Positions 17,855 through 26,652 of a DNA stretch of 64,000 nucleotides are shown here, piece after piece. The stretch spans positions 206,418-270,417 of the forward strand of contig DYJC01000003.1 of NCBI GenBank assembly GCA_020723305.1, given 5' to 3'. Source of the DNA: Desulfosudis oleivorans (GTDB lineage Bacteria > Desulfobacterota > Desulfobacteria > Desulfobacterales > SURF-7). Numbering within the stretch: the first letter of the stretch is position 1; the number at the start of each line of letters is the position of its first letter. The position numbers and the translations under genes were made by a program. The notes beneath the pieces are model-generated. The model saw nothing but the letters and a program-made list of their open reading frames with translations, had not been told where the DNA came from and made no database searches.

Positions 17855-18183
17855 TACATCTCCTTCTTTTTGACGATTTTGCGCATTTGTGTGGTATGCG
17901 CCAGCGTTACACCGGCCATCATGGCAGCACCGACATGCGCGGCTTCCATCATCTCCTCATTGGAGATTCCCAGGGATAGACATTTGATGGTGTAGGCGTC
18001 GATGCAGTACGGGCAGTTTTGCGTCATCGCGACTGTCAGGGCAATGAGTGATTTCTCCCGTTCGGTAAGTTTTCCGGCGTTTGTGGCAGCGCCATAATAC
18101 TCAAAGAATTTATTGCCCTGATCGGTCGCCCATTCGGCAATATTCGGAAAATCAGCAAGGTCCTTTGGTTCGTAGTAATTCAT
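17854..18183 (-). CDS. Carboxymuconolactone decarboxylase/AhpD-like protein, ArsS-associated
   Basis: 109-residue all-helical AhpD-fold protein with the redox pair CPYC at C57-C60 (TQNCPYCIDAY), followed by helix residues typical of alkylhydroperoxidase-like proteins. Proteins of this size next to ArsS are known as the arsenosugar-biosynthesis-associated peroxidase-like family. The gene is translationally coupled to arsS (TAATG). AGGGAGGAGGGT-type sequence just upstream of the ATG supports the start. A redox-partner role for the radical SAM enzyme is suggested by this conserved pairing. Confidence 0.87.
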   Translation of the reverse strand: MNYYEPKDLADFPNIAEWATDQGNKFFEYYGAATNAGKLTEREKSLIALTVAMTQNCPYCIDAYTIKCLSLGISNEEMMEAAHVGAAMMAGVTLAHTTQMRKIVKKKEM

Positions 18184-18562
18184 ACCCTCCTCCCTTACAA
18201 TATTATTTATTATCTAAAACGCTGTAAATGACAATCACCGGTTTTGCGTTGCCGGGAAGAATCTCAGCGCGGCCCTTGAATTTTACATTGCGAGCCAATT
18301 TTTAAACGACTGAAAAGTCGTAACACCTGCGAAAGCCGATGTCCAGATAAAAAATTGAAAATACTGGATAGTGTTACGCTTTCCTCACAAAAAATCCTTT
18401 CATAAATCAACCTCCAATTCAAATAGATAATATCAATTGAATTGTATACTTGAATAGAAATTACGTATTGGACAGGAGAAATCTCGAAAAAGTATATTGC
18501 GATTCGCTTTCATCCTGTTATGGTGGAAAATCATCGGTCATGGCGGGATAAATATCGATCAT
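18184..18562. other. Divergent intergenic region
   Basis: About 380 bp between the arsS operon and the Fe-S protein gene. It contains a degenerate left portion of the 122-bp repeat (18292-18370) followed by AT-rich DNA around 18410-18470 that may carry the rightward promoter. An alternative TTG start for the next gene lies at 18497. Confidence 0.5.
18292..18370 (+). repeat. Degenerate, truncated 122-bp element, copy E
   Basis: Starts GAGCCAATTTTTAAACGACT and can be followed through AACACCTGCGAAAGCCGATG and TCCAG to TACTGGAT, matching the first two thirds of copies B-D with several changes. The right terminal repeat is missing. Confidence 0.6.
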
Positions 18563-19783
18563 ATGAAAGCAGCGGTCGGAAAAGAATTGAAAACCTCGGG
18601 AGTTAAGGTGCTTATCCACCAAAAATTGAAGAGCGTTTCTGAAAATTGTAATGAATGCGGCCTTTGCGTGCAAGAGTGCGCTTTTCTCCAAAGATATGGA
18701 ATCCCTAAGAAGATTGCAGACGCCTATGATCCCATGAACAGGCATCATCAGACAATGTCGTTTGAATGCAGCCTCTGTCAGTTATGCGTTGCAGTTTGTC
18801 CTCAAGGGATAAACCCATGTGAAATGTTCATGGAGATGCGGAGAGAGGCTGTTTCAAGAGGCAGCGGCCATTATCCGGAGCATGCCCCCATTCTCGGATA
18901 TGAGCGCCGGGGGCACTCCAGGTGTTTTTCCTATTATACGCTTCCTTTTGGTTGTGATACGATATTTTTTCCCGGATGCACCCTTTGCGGAACGAGGCCG
19001 GATAAGGTAAGGAAGCTTTACGAATACTTGAAGACAAGCATCCCGAAAATCGGTATTGTGCTGGATTGCTGCATCAAGCCATCTCATGACCTGGGCCGCA
19101 CAGAACATTTCAACGCTGTGTTCAATGAGATGAGGGATTATCTCCTGCATCACGGTGTTAAAAAAATTCTTGTGGCATGCCCCAACTGCCTGAAGATGTT
19201 CAAGAGATATGGAGAAGGTTTTTCAGTCAAGACAGTTTATGAAGTGCTTGATGAAATCGGGTTGCCGGATACGCCGCTTTTGAAGGGATCGGTAACCGTT
19301 CATGATCCGTGTCCGTTACGGTTTGAAGGGGCGGTTCATAACGCAATAAGAGGGCTTATTGAAAAAAAAGGTCTGTGCGTGGAAGAGATGGAGCACAGTA
19401 AAACAAAATCCTTGTGCTGCGGTGAAGGCGGAATGGTGGGGTTTGTCTCTCCTGAGCTTTCCAAGGAATGGGCTGCTCTGAGGGGCCGGGAGGCCGGTGG
19501 AAGGAAAATAATCACCTATTGCGCAGGCTGCGCTGATTTACTGAATCAGGTTGCTGCAACGAATCATATTCTCGACCTGGTGTTTGAGCCTCACGCCACC
19601 ATGAAAGGAAAGGTGAAGGTTTCAAAAACGCCGGTAACCTACTGGAACCGGATCAGATTGAAACGCAGCCTTAAAAATATGGCAGGTACCGGGATTACAA
19701 GGGAGAGGACGTTACCATCCGTAACTGGGCAGAAAAAAAGCAGAATGATAAAGTTTATCTTTTCTCTGTTTTTCAACCCCTAA
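18563..19783 (+). CDS. 4Fe-4S and CCG-domain iron-sulfur protein (HdrD/GlpC-like)
   Basis: Cytoplasmic iron-sulfur protein of about 406 residues. Two ferredoxin motifs (CNECGLCVQEC and CSLCQLCVAVCP) are followed by two CCG-type cysteine-rich domains (FFPGCTLCGT, CCIKPSHD, CPNCLK, then HDPCPLRFE, CCGEGG, CAGCADL). This is the fold of heterodisulfide reductase HdrD, GlpC and GlcF. The frame opens at a TTG at 18497, but the ATG at 18563 (MKAAVGKELK) is preferred; neither start has a strong ribosome site. The AlkB-type monooxygenase gene starts 20 bp downstream with its own AAGGAG, so the two are probably co-transcribed and this protein may supply electrons. That role is inferred. Confidence 0.85.
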   Translation: MKAAVGKELKTSGVKVLIHQKLKSVSENCNECGLCVQECAFLQRYGIPKKIADAYDPMNRHHQTMSFECSLCQLCVAVCPQGINPCEMFMEMRREAVSRGSGHYPEHAPILGYERRGHSRCFSYYTLPFGCDTIFFPGCTLCGTRPDKVRKLYEYLKTSIPKIGIVLDCCIKPSHDLGRTEHFNAVFNEMRDYLLHHGVKKILVACPNCLKMFKRYGEGFSVKTVYEVLDEIGLPDTPLLKGSVTVHDPCPLRFEGAVHNAIRGLIEKKGLCVEEMEHSKTKSLCCGEGGMVGFVSPELSKEWAALRGREAGGRKIITYCAGCADLLNQVAATNHILDLVFEPHATMKGKVKVSKTPVTYWNRIRLKRSLKNMAGTGITRERTLPSVTGQKKSRMIKFIFSLFFNP

Positions 19784-19803
19784 ATCAACGATAAGGAGCT
19801 GCT

Positions 19804-20847
19804 ATGGATATTTTATCATTCTATCTGGTATTCCTGGTTCCGTTCAGTGTTGTTGCAGGGTATATCATGGGGGGTGCGTATACCTTTTTAACACCGGTGT
19901 TTGTTTTCCTCATTGTTCCGATTCTGGACATGGTGATCGGGGAAAACACCCGGAACTTTCCGGAAGAGCAGGCCGGGGATATCGAAAAGATTTTCGGATA
20001 CCGGCTTGCAACCTGGCTTTGCGCACCCATTCAGATCGGCCTGGTATTCTGGGGTGCCGGTATCATCACCCATGAAAAGCTTACTTTAATCGAGTACGCC
20101 GGGTTTGCTTTCTCCATGGGTACTTCTTCCGGGGTTCTGGGGATCAATGTAGCTCATGAACTGGCCCATCGCGTGAATACAAAACTGGAACCGGCCTTTT
20201 CCCGGATCATGCTATGGAGCGTGCTGTATATGCATTGGGGATTGGAGCATGTGGTAGGTCATCATCGCATGGTTGCCACTCCTGAAGATCCGGCCACTGC
20301 CAGATACGGGGAATCATTTTACCGTTTTCTGCCAAGGACGGTTCTGGGCGGACTCAACAGCGCCTGGGCATTTGAGGTCGACCGGCTGAACAGGGAGGGA
20401 AAGCCGGCCTGGAGCTCCGGCAACCGGGTTGTTATCGCTCTTCTTGCGCAGATATCTCTGCTGATCATGATCGCACTTGTCTTTGGCGGGCATGCGTTGA
20501 TCTACTGGATTGCACAGGCGTCGATTGCCATTACCCTTTTGGAGATTGTCAATTATATTGAGCATTATGGTCTTGCACGGAAAAAAATTTCGGACAGCCG
20601 GTATGAACCGGTAAAGCCATGGCATTCCTGGAACTCAAGCAACTGGCTGACCAACCGGTTTCTGTTCAATCTTCAGCGGCATTCGGATCATCATTACAAA
20701 CCCGGGCGACGGTATCAGATTCTGAGGCATCATGATGAAAGCCCGCAACTGCCGACCGGTTATGCAGGAATGATTCTGCTGGCTGCGATTCCTCCTCTGT
20801 GGCGATTCATCATGGATCCGAAGGTGGATGCCATAAACAGGAGATGA
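19804..20847 (+). CDS. alkB: AlkB-type membrane di-iron alkane monooxygenase family protein
   Basis: Integral membrane di-iron hydroxylase of 347 residues with all signature His boxes: HELAH (118-122), EHVVGHHRMVATPEDPATAR from 148, NYIEHYGL from 250, and LQRHSDHHYKPGRRYQ from 290. These match alkane 1-monooxygenase AlkB closely, including the NYxEHYG motif that separates AlkB from ordinary fatty-acid desaturases. Several membrane helices flank the boxes. AlkB hydroxylates terminal carbons using O2 and rubredoxin electrons. No rubredoxin is adjacent; the upstream Fe-S protein may replace it. The protein is about 50 residues shorter than classical AlkB. An O2-dependent oxygenase is unexpected if the host is a strict anaerobe. 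Confidence 0.9.
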   Translation: MDILSFYLVFLVPFSVVAGYIMGGAYTFLTPVFVFLIVPILDMVIGENTRNFPEEQAGDIEKIFGYRLATWLCAPIQIGLVFWGAGIITHEKLTLIEYAGFAFSMGTSSGVLGINVAHELAHRVNTKLEPAFSRIMLWSVLYMHWGLEHVVGHHRMVATPEDPATARYGESFYRFLPRTVLGGLNSAWAFEVDRLNREGKPAWSSGNRVVIALLAQISLLIMIALVFGGHALIYWIAQASIAITLLEIVNYIEHYGLARKKISDSRYEPVKPWHSWNSSNWLTNRFLFNLQRHSDHHYKPGRRYQILRHHDESPQLPTGYAGMILLAAIPPLWRFIMDPKVDAINRR

Positions 20848-20877
20848 CCTGTCGGATCGGCAGGATATGGTGAACCG

Positions 20878-21603
20878 TCAATGGGTTTTGCCATTTTCCC
20901 GTATCATGGGAACAAAGAGGACAGGGATCACCTCTTTTTCACGGATGACTCCGTTCTCTTTTACCAGCAGCACCAGTTTTTGGTCATGGGCCTCTCCTAC
21001 CGGAATGATCATCTTACCCCCTTCTGCCAACTGCTCCTTCAGGGGTTCAGGGATATGGGAAGGGGCACAGGTTACAATGATCGCATCAAAAGGACTGTGT
21101 TCCTTCCATCCCTGATATCCGTCTCCGATCTTCACCTGAATATTTTTATATCCCAATTCTGATAACAGTTTTTTAGACCGCTTGCCCAGGATATCGATGA
21201 TTTCGATGGTATACACTTCTTTATACAGTTCCGCCAGAACAGCTGCCTGATATCCGGAGCCGGTCCCGATTTCAAGAACGGTTTTTCCCGGATTCGGGTT
21301 CAGGATTTCCGTCATGAGTGCTACAATATAAGGCTGGGAAATGGTCTGGCCTTCTCCTATGGGAAGAGGATAATCATTATATGCCTGGGAGCGGTGCTTT
21401 TTTGGAACAAATAAATGGCGATGGACCTTTTCCATCGCATCCAATACGCGCTGATCGGTTACACCTCTTTTCCGGATCTGATACTCAACCATTACACTGC
21501 GGAGCAGGGTGTATTCTTTTTCTTCCAGTTCGGATGCGACACAATGGACAGTTAAAAAAGAATAAATGCAAAGACAGCAGATAATGTGGAATCGTTTTGT
21601 CAT
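20878..21603 (-). CDS. pcm: Protein-L-isoaspartate O-methyltransferase, exported form
   Basis: SAM-dependent repair methyltransferase of about 241 residues. Motifs: FVPKKHRSQAYNDYPLPIGE, QTISQPYIVALM and VLEIGTGSGYQAAVLAEL (SAM motif I). The ATG at 21603 is preceded by AAGGAG; the open frame runs 34 codons further upstream without support. The first 25 residues (MTKRFHIICCLCIYSFLTVH then CVAS) form a signal peptide, so the enzyme is predicted to be periplasmic, where SAM is normally absent. Exported PCMT homologues are known in other Proteobacteria but are puzzling. It converges on the alkB gene, leaving 30 bp. Confidence 0.9.
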   Translation of the reverse strand: MTKRFHIICCLCIYSFLTVHCVASELEEKEYTLLRSVMVEYQIRKRGVTDQRVLDAMEKVHRHLFVPKKHRSQAYNDYPLPIGEGQTISQPYIVALMTEILNPNPGKTVLEIGTGSGYQAAVLAELYKEVYTIEIIDILGKRSKKLLSELGYKNIQVKIGDGYQGWKEHSPFDAIIVTCAPSHIPEPLKEQLAEGGKMIIPVGEAHDQKLVLLVKENGVIREKEVIPVLFVPMIRENGKTH

Positions 21604-21802
21604 TGGATCACTCCTTTTTCTGTCACATTGTTTGTAAAGATTCATTGATGACCGGCGAATATAAAGATGAATCCGGCCATCCGGAAGCCATCTTGTCGAG
21701 TTCAAATCGGGAATGAGGAAAGTATAGGAGGATCCGGCTGATTTTTCAAGTTATTTAAATATGGGTGACGATGACCTAATTTTATGGTAACTATTAAAAA
21801 TA

Positions 21803-23308
21803 ATGAACAATGGATTCCATATGAAATTGCAATCTTTTTTGATGAAAAAACGCATATCCACAAAACCGGTTCTGAAATGGTTTGGCATGCTGACAATCAT
21901 CGGTGCTGTACTGGTAACAGCCGGCTGCATGTCTGTTGGACCGGATTATGTGAAACCGGATACCAAGGCACCGGACCGATGGCACAGCAAGCTCAAGAAC
22001 GGCCTGGTGTCCGGCTCAGATTCCCCGCAGGCTTTGACCGCCTGGTGGTCGGAACTGAAAGATCCGGCACTCACCGGACTTATAAACCGGGCTGTTACAA
22101 GCAACCTGGATGTGAAGGAAGCCCGTGCACGGATCCGGGAGGCGAGGGCCAGGAGAAACATCCGTCAAGCCGGGCAGTATCCTTCTGTCACAGCTGAAGG
22201 TTCGGCAATCAAAAGCAGAACCAGTGGGGCCAATGGAACCAGTACGGAAAGCGATCTTTTCTCCGTGGGCTTTGACGCAGGATGGGAACTGGATCTGTTC
22301 GGTGGCGTGCGGCGAAGCATTGAATCGGCAGAGGCGGATATCGATGCTGGCCAAGAATCGCTTCACCAGACAATGGTCAGCCTTCTGGCTGAGGTGGCCT
22401 TGAATTATGTAGAAGTCCGGACATTTCAGACAAGGATCGATGTGGCAAGGGCCAATCTCCGGTCTCAGGAGGAGACTTACCAGATCGTCGATTCAAAATA
22501 CCGGGCCGGCCTCAGCAATGAATTGTCCGTGCAACAGGCGTTATACAATCTTTCCAGCACACAGTCCCAGATTCCGACCCTGGAAACCGGTCTGGACCAG
22601 GCCAAAAATCGTCTGGCTGTGCTTTTGGGCCTGATGCCGGGAAAGCTTCATAAGGAACTGGAATCTTATGGACAGATCCCGGTCACCCCGGTGACTCTGG
22701 CCATTGGAATACCGGCGGATGCGTTGCGTCAGCGGCCGGATGTCCGCCGGGCAGAACGGCTTCTGGCAGCCCAAACAGCAAGGATCGGGACAGCCAAGGC
22801 AGATCTCTATCCGAGAATCAGGCTTGGCGGCAGCATTGGACTGGAGTCCCTGTCTGCAGGCGACCTGTTCAATGATGCCACGCGTATCTGGCACCTGGGG
22901 CCCAGTATCAGTTGGCCGGTATTTGATGCCGGCGCCATCCGCAACAATATCACTGTCCAGACCGAGCTTCAGGAACAGGCTCTTTATCAATACGAGTCTG
23001 CGGTGATGACCGCTCTGGAAGAGGTGGAAAACAATCTGACCGCCTTCGTGAATGAGCAGATCCGGCGACAGTCTTTGATTGAGGCGGAACAGGCAGCCCG
23101 GAAAGCGGTCATGCTGGCGGAGTATCAGTACAAGGCCGGTCTGGTGGATTTCAGCATTGTGCTGGAAGCCCAGCGCTCCGCAAGTTCCTTTCAGGACAGT
23201 CTGGCCCAGAGTGAAGGCGCGGTGATCATCAACCTGATCCGCCTGTATAAATCCATGGGCGGTGGCTGGACTGCTTTTACCTCGGAAAACACTTCTCATA
23301 GCGAGTAA
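21803..23308 (+). CDS. Outer-membrane efflux lipoprotein, NodT/OprM family
   Basis: TolC-like outer-membrane channel lipoprotein, about 501 residues. A lipobox VTAGC (Cys42 from the first ATG) is followed by SVGPDYVKP, the usual start of mature NodT-family proteins, and two OEP repeats, with LRQRPDVRRAERLLAAQTAR in the second half. The exact start is uncertain (ATG at 21803, 21821 or 21842) because no good ribosome site is visible. It heads a four-gene operon with adaptor, ATPase and permease genes (stop of this gene 7 bp before the next start), forming a complete tripartite MacAB-type export system. Confidence 0.93.
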   Translation: MNNGFHMKLQSFLMKKRISTKPVLKWFGMLTIIGAVLVTAGCMSVGPDYVKPDTKAPDRWHSKLKNGLVSGSDSPQALTAWWSELKDPALTGLINRAVTSNLDVKEARARIREARARRNIRQAGQYPSVTAEGSAIKSRTSGANGTSTESDLFSVGFDAGWELDLFGGVRRSIESAEADIDAGQESLHQTMVSLLAEVALNYVEVRTFQTRIDVARANLRSQEETYQIVDSKYRAGLSNELSVQQALYNLSSTQSQIPTLETGLDQAKNRLAVLLGLMPGKLHKELESYGQIPVTPVTLAIGIPADALRQRPDVRRAERLLAAQTARIGTAKADLYPRIRLGGSIGLESLSAGDLFNDATRIWHLGPSISWPVFDAGAIRNNITVQTELQEQALYQYESAVMTALEEVENNLTAFVNEQIRRQSLIEAEQAARKAVMLAEYQYKAGLVDFSIVLEAQRSASSFQDSLAQSEGAVIINLIRLYKSMGGGWTAFTSENTSHSE

Positions 23309-23314
23309 TCTGTC

Positions 23315-24604
23315 ATGGAATATCCAAAAATGAATCCAGAAAAAGCCGTACATCAAACCCTGAATATTGGAAAAGACAATAGAGTTGGAAAAAAAATCAG
23401 AGGCTGGATAGGGGTGGTTTTTCTGATTTTTGTTCTTCTCGCCGGAGCCTACTACTTTCGCTCAAAATCCAACGGCAAGGAACCACAGTTTAAAACCCAG
23501 GAAGTGACCCAAGGGGACTTGACCGTTACCGTGACAGCTACCGGCAATCTGGCGCCGACTAGTACCGTAGAGGTAGGCAGTGAGTTGTCCGGCATCATTA
23601 AGACAATTACCGTGGATTTCAACGATCAGGTTAAAATCGGCCAGCCCCTGGTATACCTGGATGACACCCTGTATCAGGCAGCGGTGAAGGGCGCAAGGGC
23701 TGCTCAGGCTTCAGCTGAAGCCAAACTGGCTCAGGCCCGGGCCACAGTGACCCAGAAACATCAGAATCTTAAACGATTACGTCAGGCCGGCAGCCTTTCA
23801 GGGGGCAAGGCGTTGAGCCCGTATGATCTGGAGGCGGCGGAAGCGGAGCTGGAGAGGGCCAGAGCAGATGAAGCCAGCGCACAGGCTGCCATTCAACAAG
23901 CAAAGGCCAATCTCATGCTGGATGAGGCCAACCTGGCCAAGACGGTGATCTACTCACCGGTGAACGGAATTGTGCTGGAGCGCAACATGGACCCCGGCCA
24001 GACCATGGCAGCTTCCATGCAGGCCCCGATTCTGTTCACCCTGGCAGAGGACCTGACCCAGATGGAGTTGCAGGTGGATGTGGACGAAGCGGACGTGGGG
24101 CAGGTCAGTGAAGGGCAGGATGCCACCTTCACCGTGGATGCTTATCCGGATCGGATCTTCCAGGCACGGATTATTCAGGTACGCTATGGAAGCCAGACAA
24201 CCAATAATGTCGTTACCTATAAAACCCTGCTCAAGGTGGACAACCCCGATCTGGTTTTGCGGCCCGGAATGACCGCGACGGCGGATATCGTTGTTCAGAA
24301 AATCAAAAACGCCGTCCTGGTGCCCAATGCAGCGTTGCGGTACATACCGCCGGTGGCCGGCAAGCCGGAACAAAAAAGGGGCTTGGTAGGTATGCTTTTA
24401 CCGCGTTTCCCGGTAAGAGGTTCGAAATCATCCGATACCCCGGATAAAGAAGCCAAGTCCAAAGTCTGGATATTGCGACAAGGGCAGCCCGCGCCGGTTA
24501 ATTTGGTCACGGGCGCAACCGACGGGAACAATACGGTTGTTATCAAGGGTGACCTGAAACCCGGCACACCACTGGTCGTGGACACCTTGACGGAGGCCAA
24601 ATGA
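23315..24604 (+). CDS. macA: MacA-like periplasmic adaptor (HlyD/RND-MFP family)
   Basis: Membrane fusion protein of 429 residues. An N-terminal cytoplasmic stretch precedes a membrane anchor at about 30-47, then lipoyl half-motifs (GNLAPTSTVEVGSELSGIIK and VIYSPVNGIVLERNMDPGQT), an alpha-helical hairpin of Ala/Gln-rich heptads at about 115-195 and beta-barrel/membrane-proximal domains. It links the inner-membrane MacB-type transporter to the outer-membrane channel encoded upstream. Its last 4 bases overlap the ATPase gene (ATGA), so translation is coupled. The cargo (macrolide, peptide, lipopeptide or other) cannot be told from sequence. Confidence 0.93.
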   Translation: MEYPKMNPEKAVHQTLNIGKDNRVGKKIRGWIGVVFLIFVLLAGAYYFRSKSNGKEPQFKTQEVTQGDLTVTVTATGNLAPTSTVEVGSELSGIIKTITVDFNDQVKIGQPLVYLDDTLYQAAVKGARAAQASAEAKLAQARATVTQKHQNLKRLRQAGSLSGGKALSPYDLEAAEAELERARADEASAQAAIQQAKANLMLDEANLAKTVIYSPVNGIVLERNMDPGQTMAASMQAPILFTLAEDLTQMELQVDVDEADVGQVSEGQDATFTVDAYPDRIFQARIIQVRYGSQTTNNVVTYKTLLKVDNPDLVLRPGMTATADIVVQKIKNAVLVPNAALRYIPPVAGKPEQKRGLVGMLLPRFPVRGSKSSDTPDKEAKSKVWILRQGQPAPVNLVTGATDGNNTVVIKGDLKPGTPLVVDTLTEAK

Positions 24605-25323
24605 ACCCTCCTGCTGAATTTCAAAACCAGGGAAGGTCCCTGATTCAGCTACGTGAGGTGACCAAAATTTATGGTCATGGACAGGCTGCCATGCATGCCC
24701 TGGACGGCATTGATCTTGCGATTCAGCGGGGTGAATTCGTTGCGGTAATGGGCCCCAGCGGTTCGGGCAAGTCTACCTGCATGAACATCATCGGTTGCCT
24801 TGATACCCCTACCGATGGTCATTATTACTTTGAAGGAGTGGATGTGGGAAGCCTGTCCCGTGACCAGCGCGCCCTGCTGCGCCGTCATTATCTGGGATTT
24901 GTTTTTCAGGGATTCAACCTTCTCAACCGGACTTCGGCACTGGAAAATGTTGAATTGCCTCTGGTTTACCGCGGCATGCCTCTGCGAAAGAGACATGCCC
25001 GAGCCAGAGAAGCGCTGGATGCGGTGGGATTGTCCGGCTGGGAGAGTCATACCCCGGGGGAACTTTCCGGCGGCCAGCAGCAGCGGGTTGCCATTGCCCG
25101 TGCCATTGTCAGTGATCCTGAACTGCTGCTGGCGGATGAACCCACGGGGAACCTGGATTCAGCCCGAAGTGTGGAAATCATGGAACTCCTTACGGCCTTG
25201 AACCGGGAGCGCAATCTGACCGTTGTCATGGTGACCCATGAGCGGGAAATGGCGGCTTTTGCGGATCGTCGAATTCAATTCAGGGACGGTCTTATTGAAA
25301 AACCAGCGGATAAACAGCAGTAG
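24601..25323 (+). CDS. MacB-type ABC transporter, ATP-binding protein
   Basis: ABC ATPase of 240 residues of the LolD/MacB class. Walker A is GPSGSGKST at 51-59, the signature LSGGQQQRVAIARA lies near 151 and Walker B LLLADEPTGNLDS near 171. The permease is a separate gene downstream, unlike E. coli MacB where both are fused. It starts within the 3' end of the adaptor gene (4-base ATGA overlap). The protein powers the mechanotransmission-type export system formed with its neighbours. Confidence 0.95.
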   Translation: MNPPAEFQNQGRSLIQLREVTKIYGHGQAAMHALDGIDLAIQRGEFVAVMGPSGSGKSTCMNIIGCLDTPTDGHYYFEGVDVGSLSRDQRALLRRHYLGFVFQGFNLLNRTSALENVELPLVYRGMPLRKRHARAREALDAVGLSGWESHTPGELSGGQQQRVAIARAIVSDPELLLADEPTGNLDSARSVEIMELLTALNRERNLTVVMVTHEREMAAFADRRIQFRDGLIEKPADKQQ

Positions 25324-25350
25324 TGAAACAAGGGGAAAGAGATATCGATC

Positions 25351-26562
25351 ATGTTACTTGAAACCTATTTGCTGGCCCAGCGTGAAATCCGCCGCAATGT
25401 GCTGAGATCTTCCCTTACGGTTCTGGGAATCGTCATCGGCGTTGCAGCCGTGATCACCATGGTTACCCTGGGAAGCGGTGCAACAGCCCAGGTTACCGGA
25501 GATATAAAAAAACTGGGAAGCAATATGCTTTTTGTTTCACCGGGTCAGGGCTTCCGGGGACCTGGCGGGGCACGATCCGATGCCAGGCCTTTTGAAATTG
25601 CAGATGCCGTGGCCATGGAACGGGATCTGGCTGGTGTCAAGGCGATTGCACCTACCGTAAATCAGGCCACTCAGGTCATCTATGGGAATCGGAACCGTAC
25701 CACAGGGGTCACCGGAAGCACCAATGGATATATCGAGGTGCGTGACTGGCCTCTGTCTGCCGGACGGAGGTTTACCAAGGGTGAAGACCGGGCCGGTAAA
25801 TCCGTATGTATTCTGGGTACCACGGTTCGTGACGATCTGTTCGGAGGTCAGGATCCGATCGGAAAAAGCATCCGGGTGCATAAAATATCTTTTCGAGTCG
25901 TGGGGATTTTATCCAGCAAAGGCCAATCCAATTTCGGAACCGATCAGGATGATATTGTACTGATTCCTCTTCGGACATTTCAGCGGCGCATTGCAGGCAA
26001 TACCGATATCAACACCATCATGGTCTCTGCACGGGAAGGTGTTTCCACAGCCAAGGTTCAGAAAGATATCGAATTGCTGATGCGGGAGCGCAGGCATATC
26101 GCCATTGACAAGGAGGATGATTTTCATGTACGCGACATGAAGGAGATCCTCAATACGCTGACTGCCACCACAAGAGTACTCACAGCCCTGTTGGGGGCAG
26201 TCGCTGCGGTCAGTCTGCTGGTGGGCGGCATCGGTATTATGAATATCATGCTGGTATCGGTCACGGAGCGAACGCGGGAGATCGGCACCCGGCTGGCCAT
26301 CGGCGCCACGGAAAGACAGGTGCTGATGCAGTTTCTGGTGGAAGCGGTAGTACTGGCCGGATTCGGCGGTTTGTGCGGTATTGTACTCGGTCTGGTTGCA
26401 GGCGCACTGGGTTCCCAGGCCTTGCAGGTTCCTTTTGTATTCAATCCGGGCATCGTTGCTTTGGCATTTGTTTTTTCAGGAGCCGTAGGAATTGTATTCG
26501 GCTATTTTCCAGCCCGGAAGGCCGCTCGTCTGGACCCCATTGAAGCTCTGCGTCATGAATGA
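25351..26562 (+). CDS. MacB-type ABC transporter, FtsX-family permease
   Basis: Inner-membrane permease of 403 residues. One N-terminal membrane helix (SSLTVLGIVIGVAAVITMVT, about 21-40) is followed by a MacB periplasmic core domain (about 45-265), then three C-terminal helices in the FtsX domain; VGGIGIMNIMLVSVTERTRE is the classical conserved segment after helix 2. The protein ends with YFPARKAARLDPIEALRHE, the standard MacB C-terminus. It is the last gene of the NodT-MacA-ATPase-permease operon. AAGGGGAAAGAG lies upstream of the start. Confidence 0.95.
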   Translation: MLLETYLLAQREIRRNVLRSSLTVLGIVIGVAAVITMVTLGSGATAQVTGDIKKLGSNMLFVSPGQGFRGPGGARSDARPFEIADAVAMERDLAGVKAIAPTVNQATQVIYGNRNRTTGVTGSTNGYIEVRDWPLSAGRRFTKGEDRAGKSVCILGTTVRDDLFGGQDPIGKSIRVHKISFRVVGILSSKGQSNFGTDQDDIVLIPLRTFQRRIAGNTDINTIMVSAREGVSTAKVQKDIELLMRERRHIAIDKEDDFHVRDMKEILNTLTATTRVLTALLGAVAAVSLLVGGIGIMNIMLVSVTERTREIGTRLAIGATERQVLMQFLVEAVVLAGFGGLCGIVLGLVAGALGSQALQVPFVFNPGIVALAFVFSGAVGIVFGYFPARKAARLDPIEALRHE

Positions 26563-26652
26563 AACACTGCTTTTATGATCGCTGAAAAACGATGGGGTGG
26601 TAAGGACATCCTTGATAGTATTTTTGCAGTATCGCAAGAAAGGAAAAAAATT

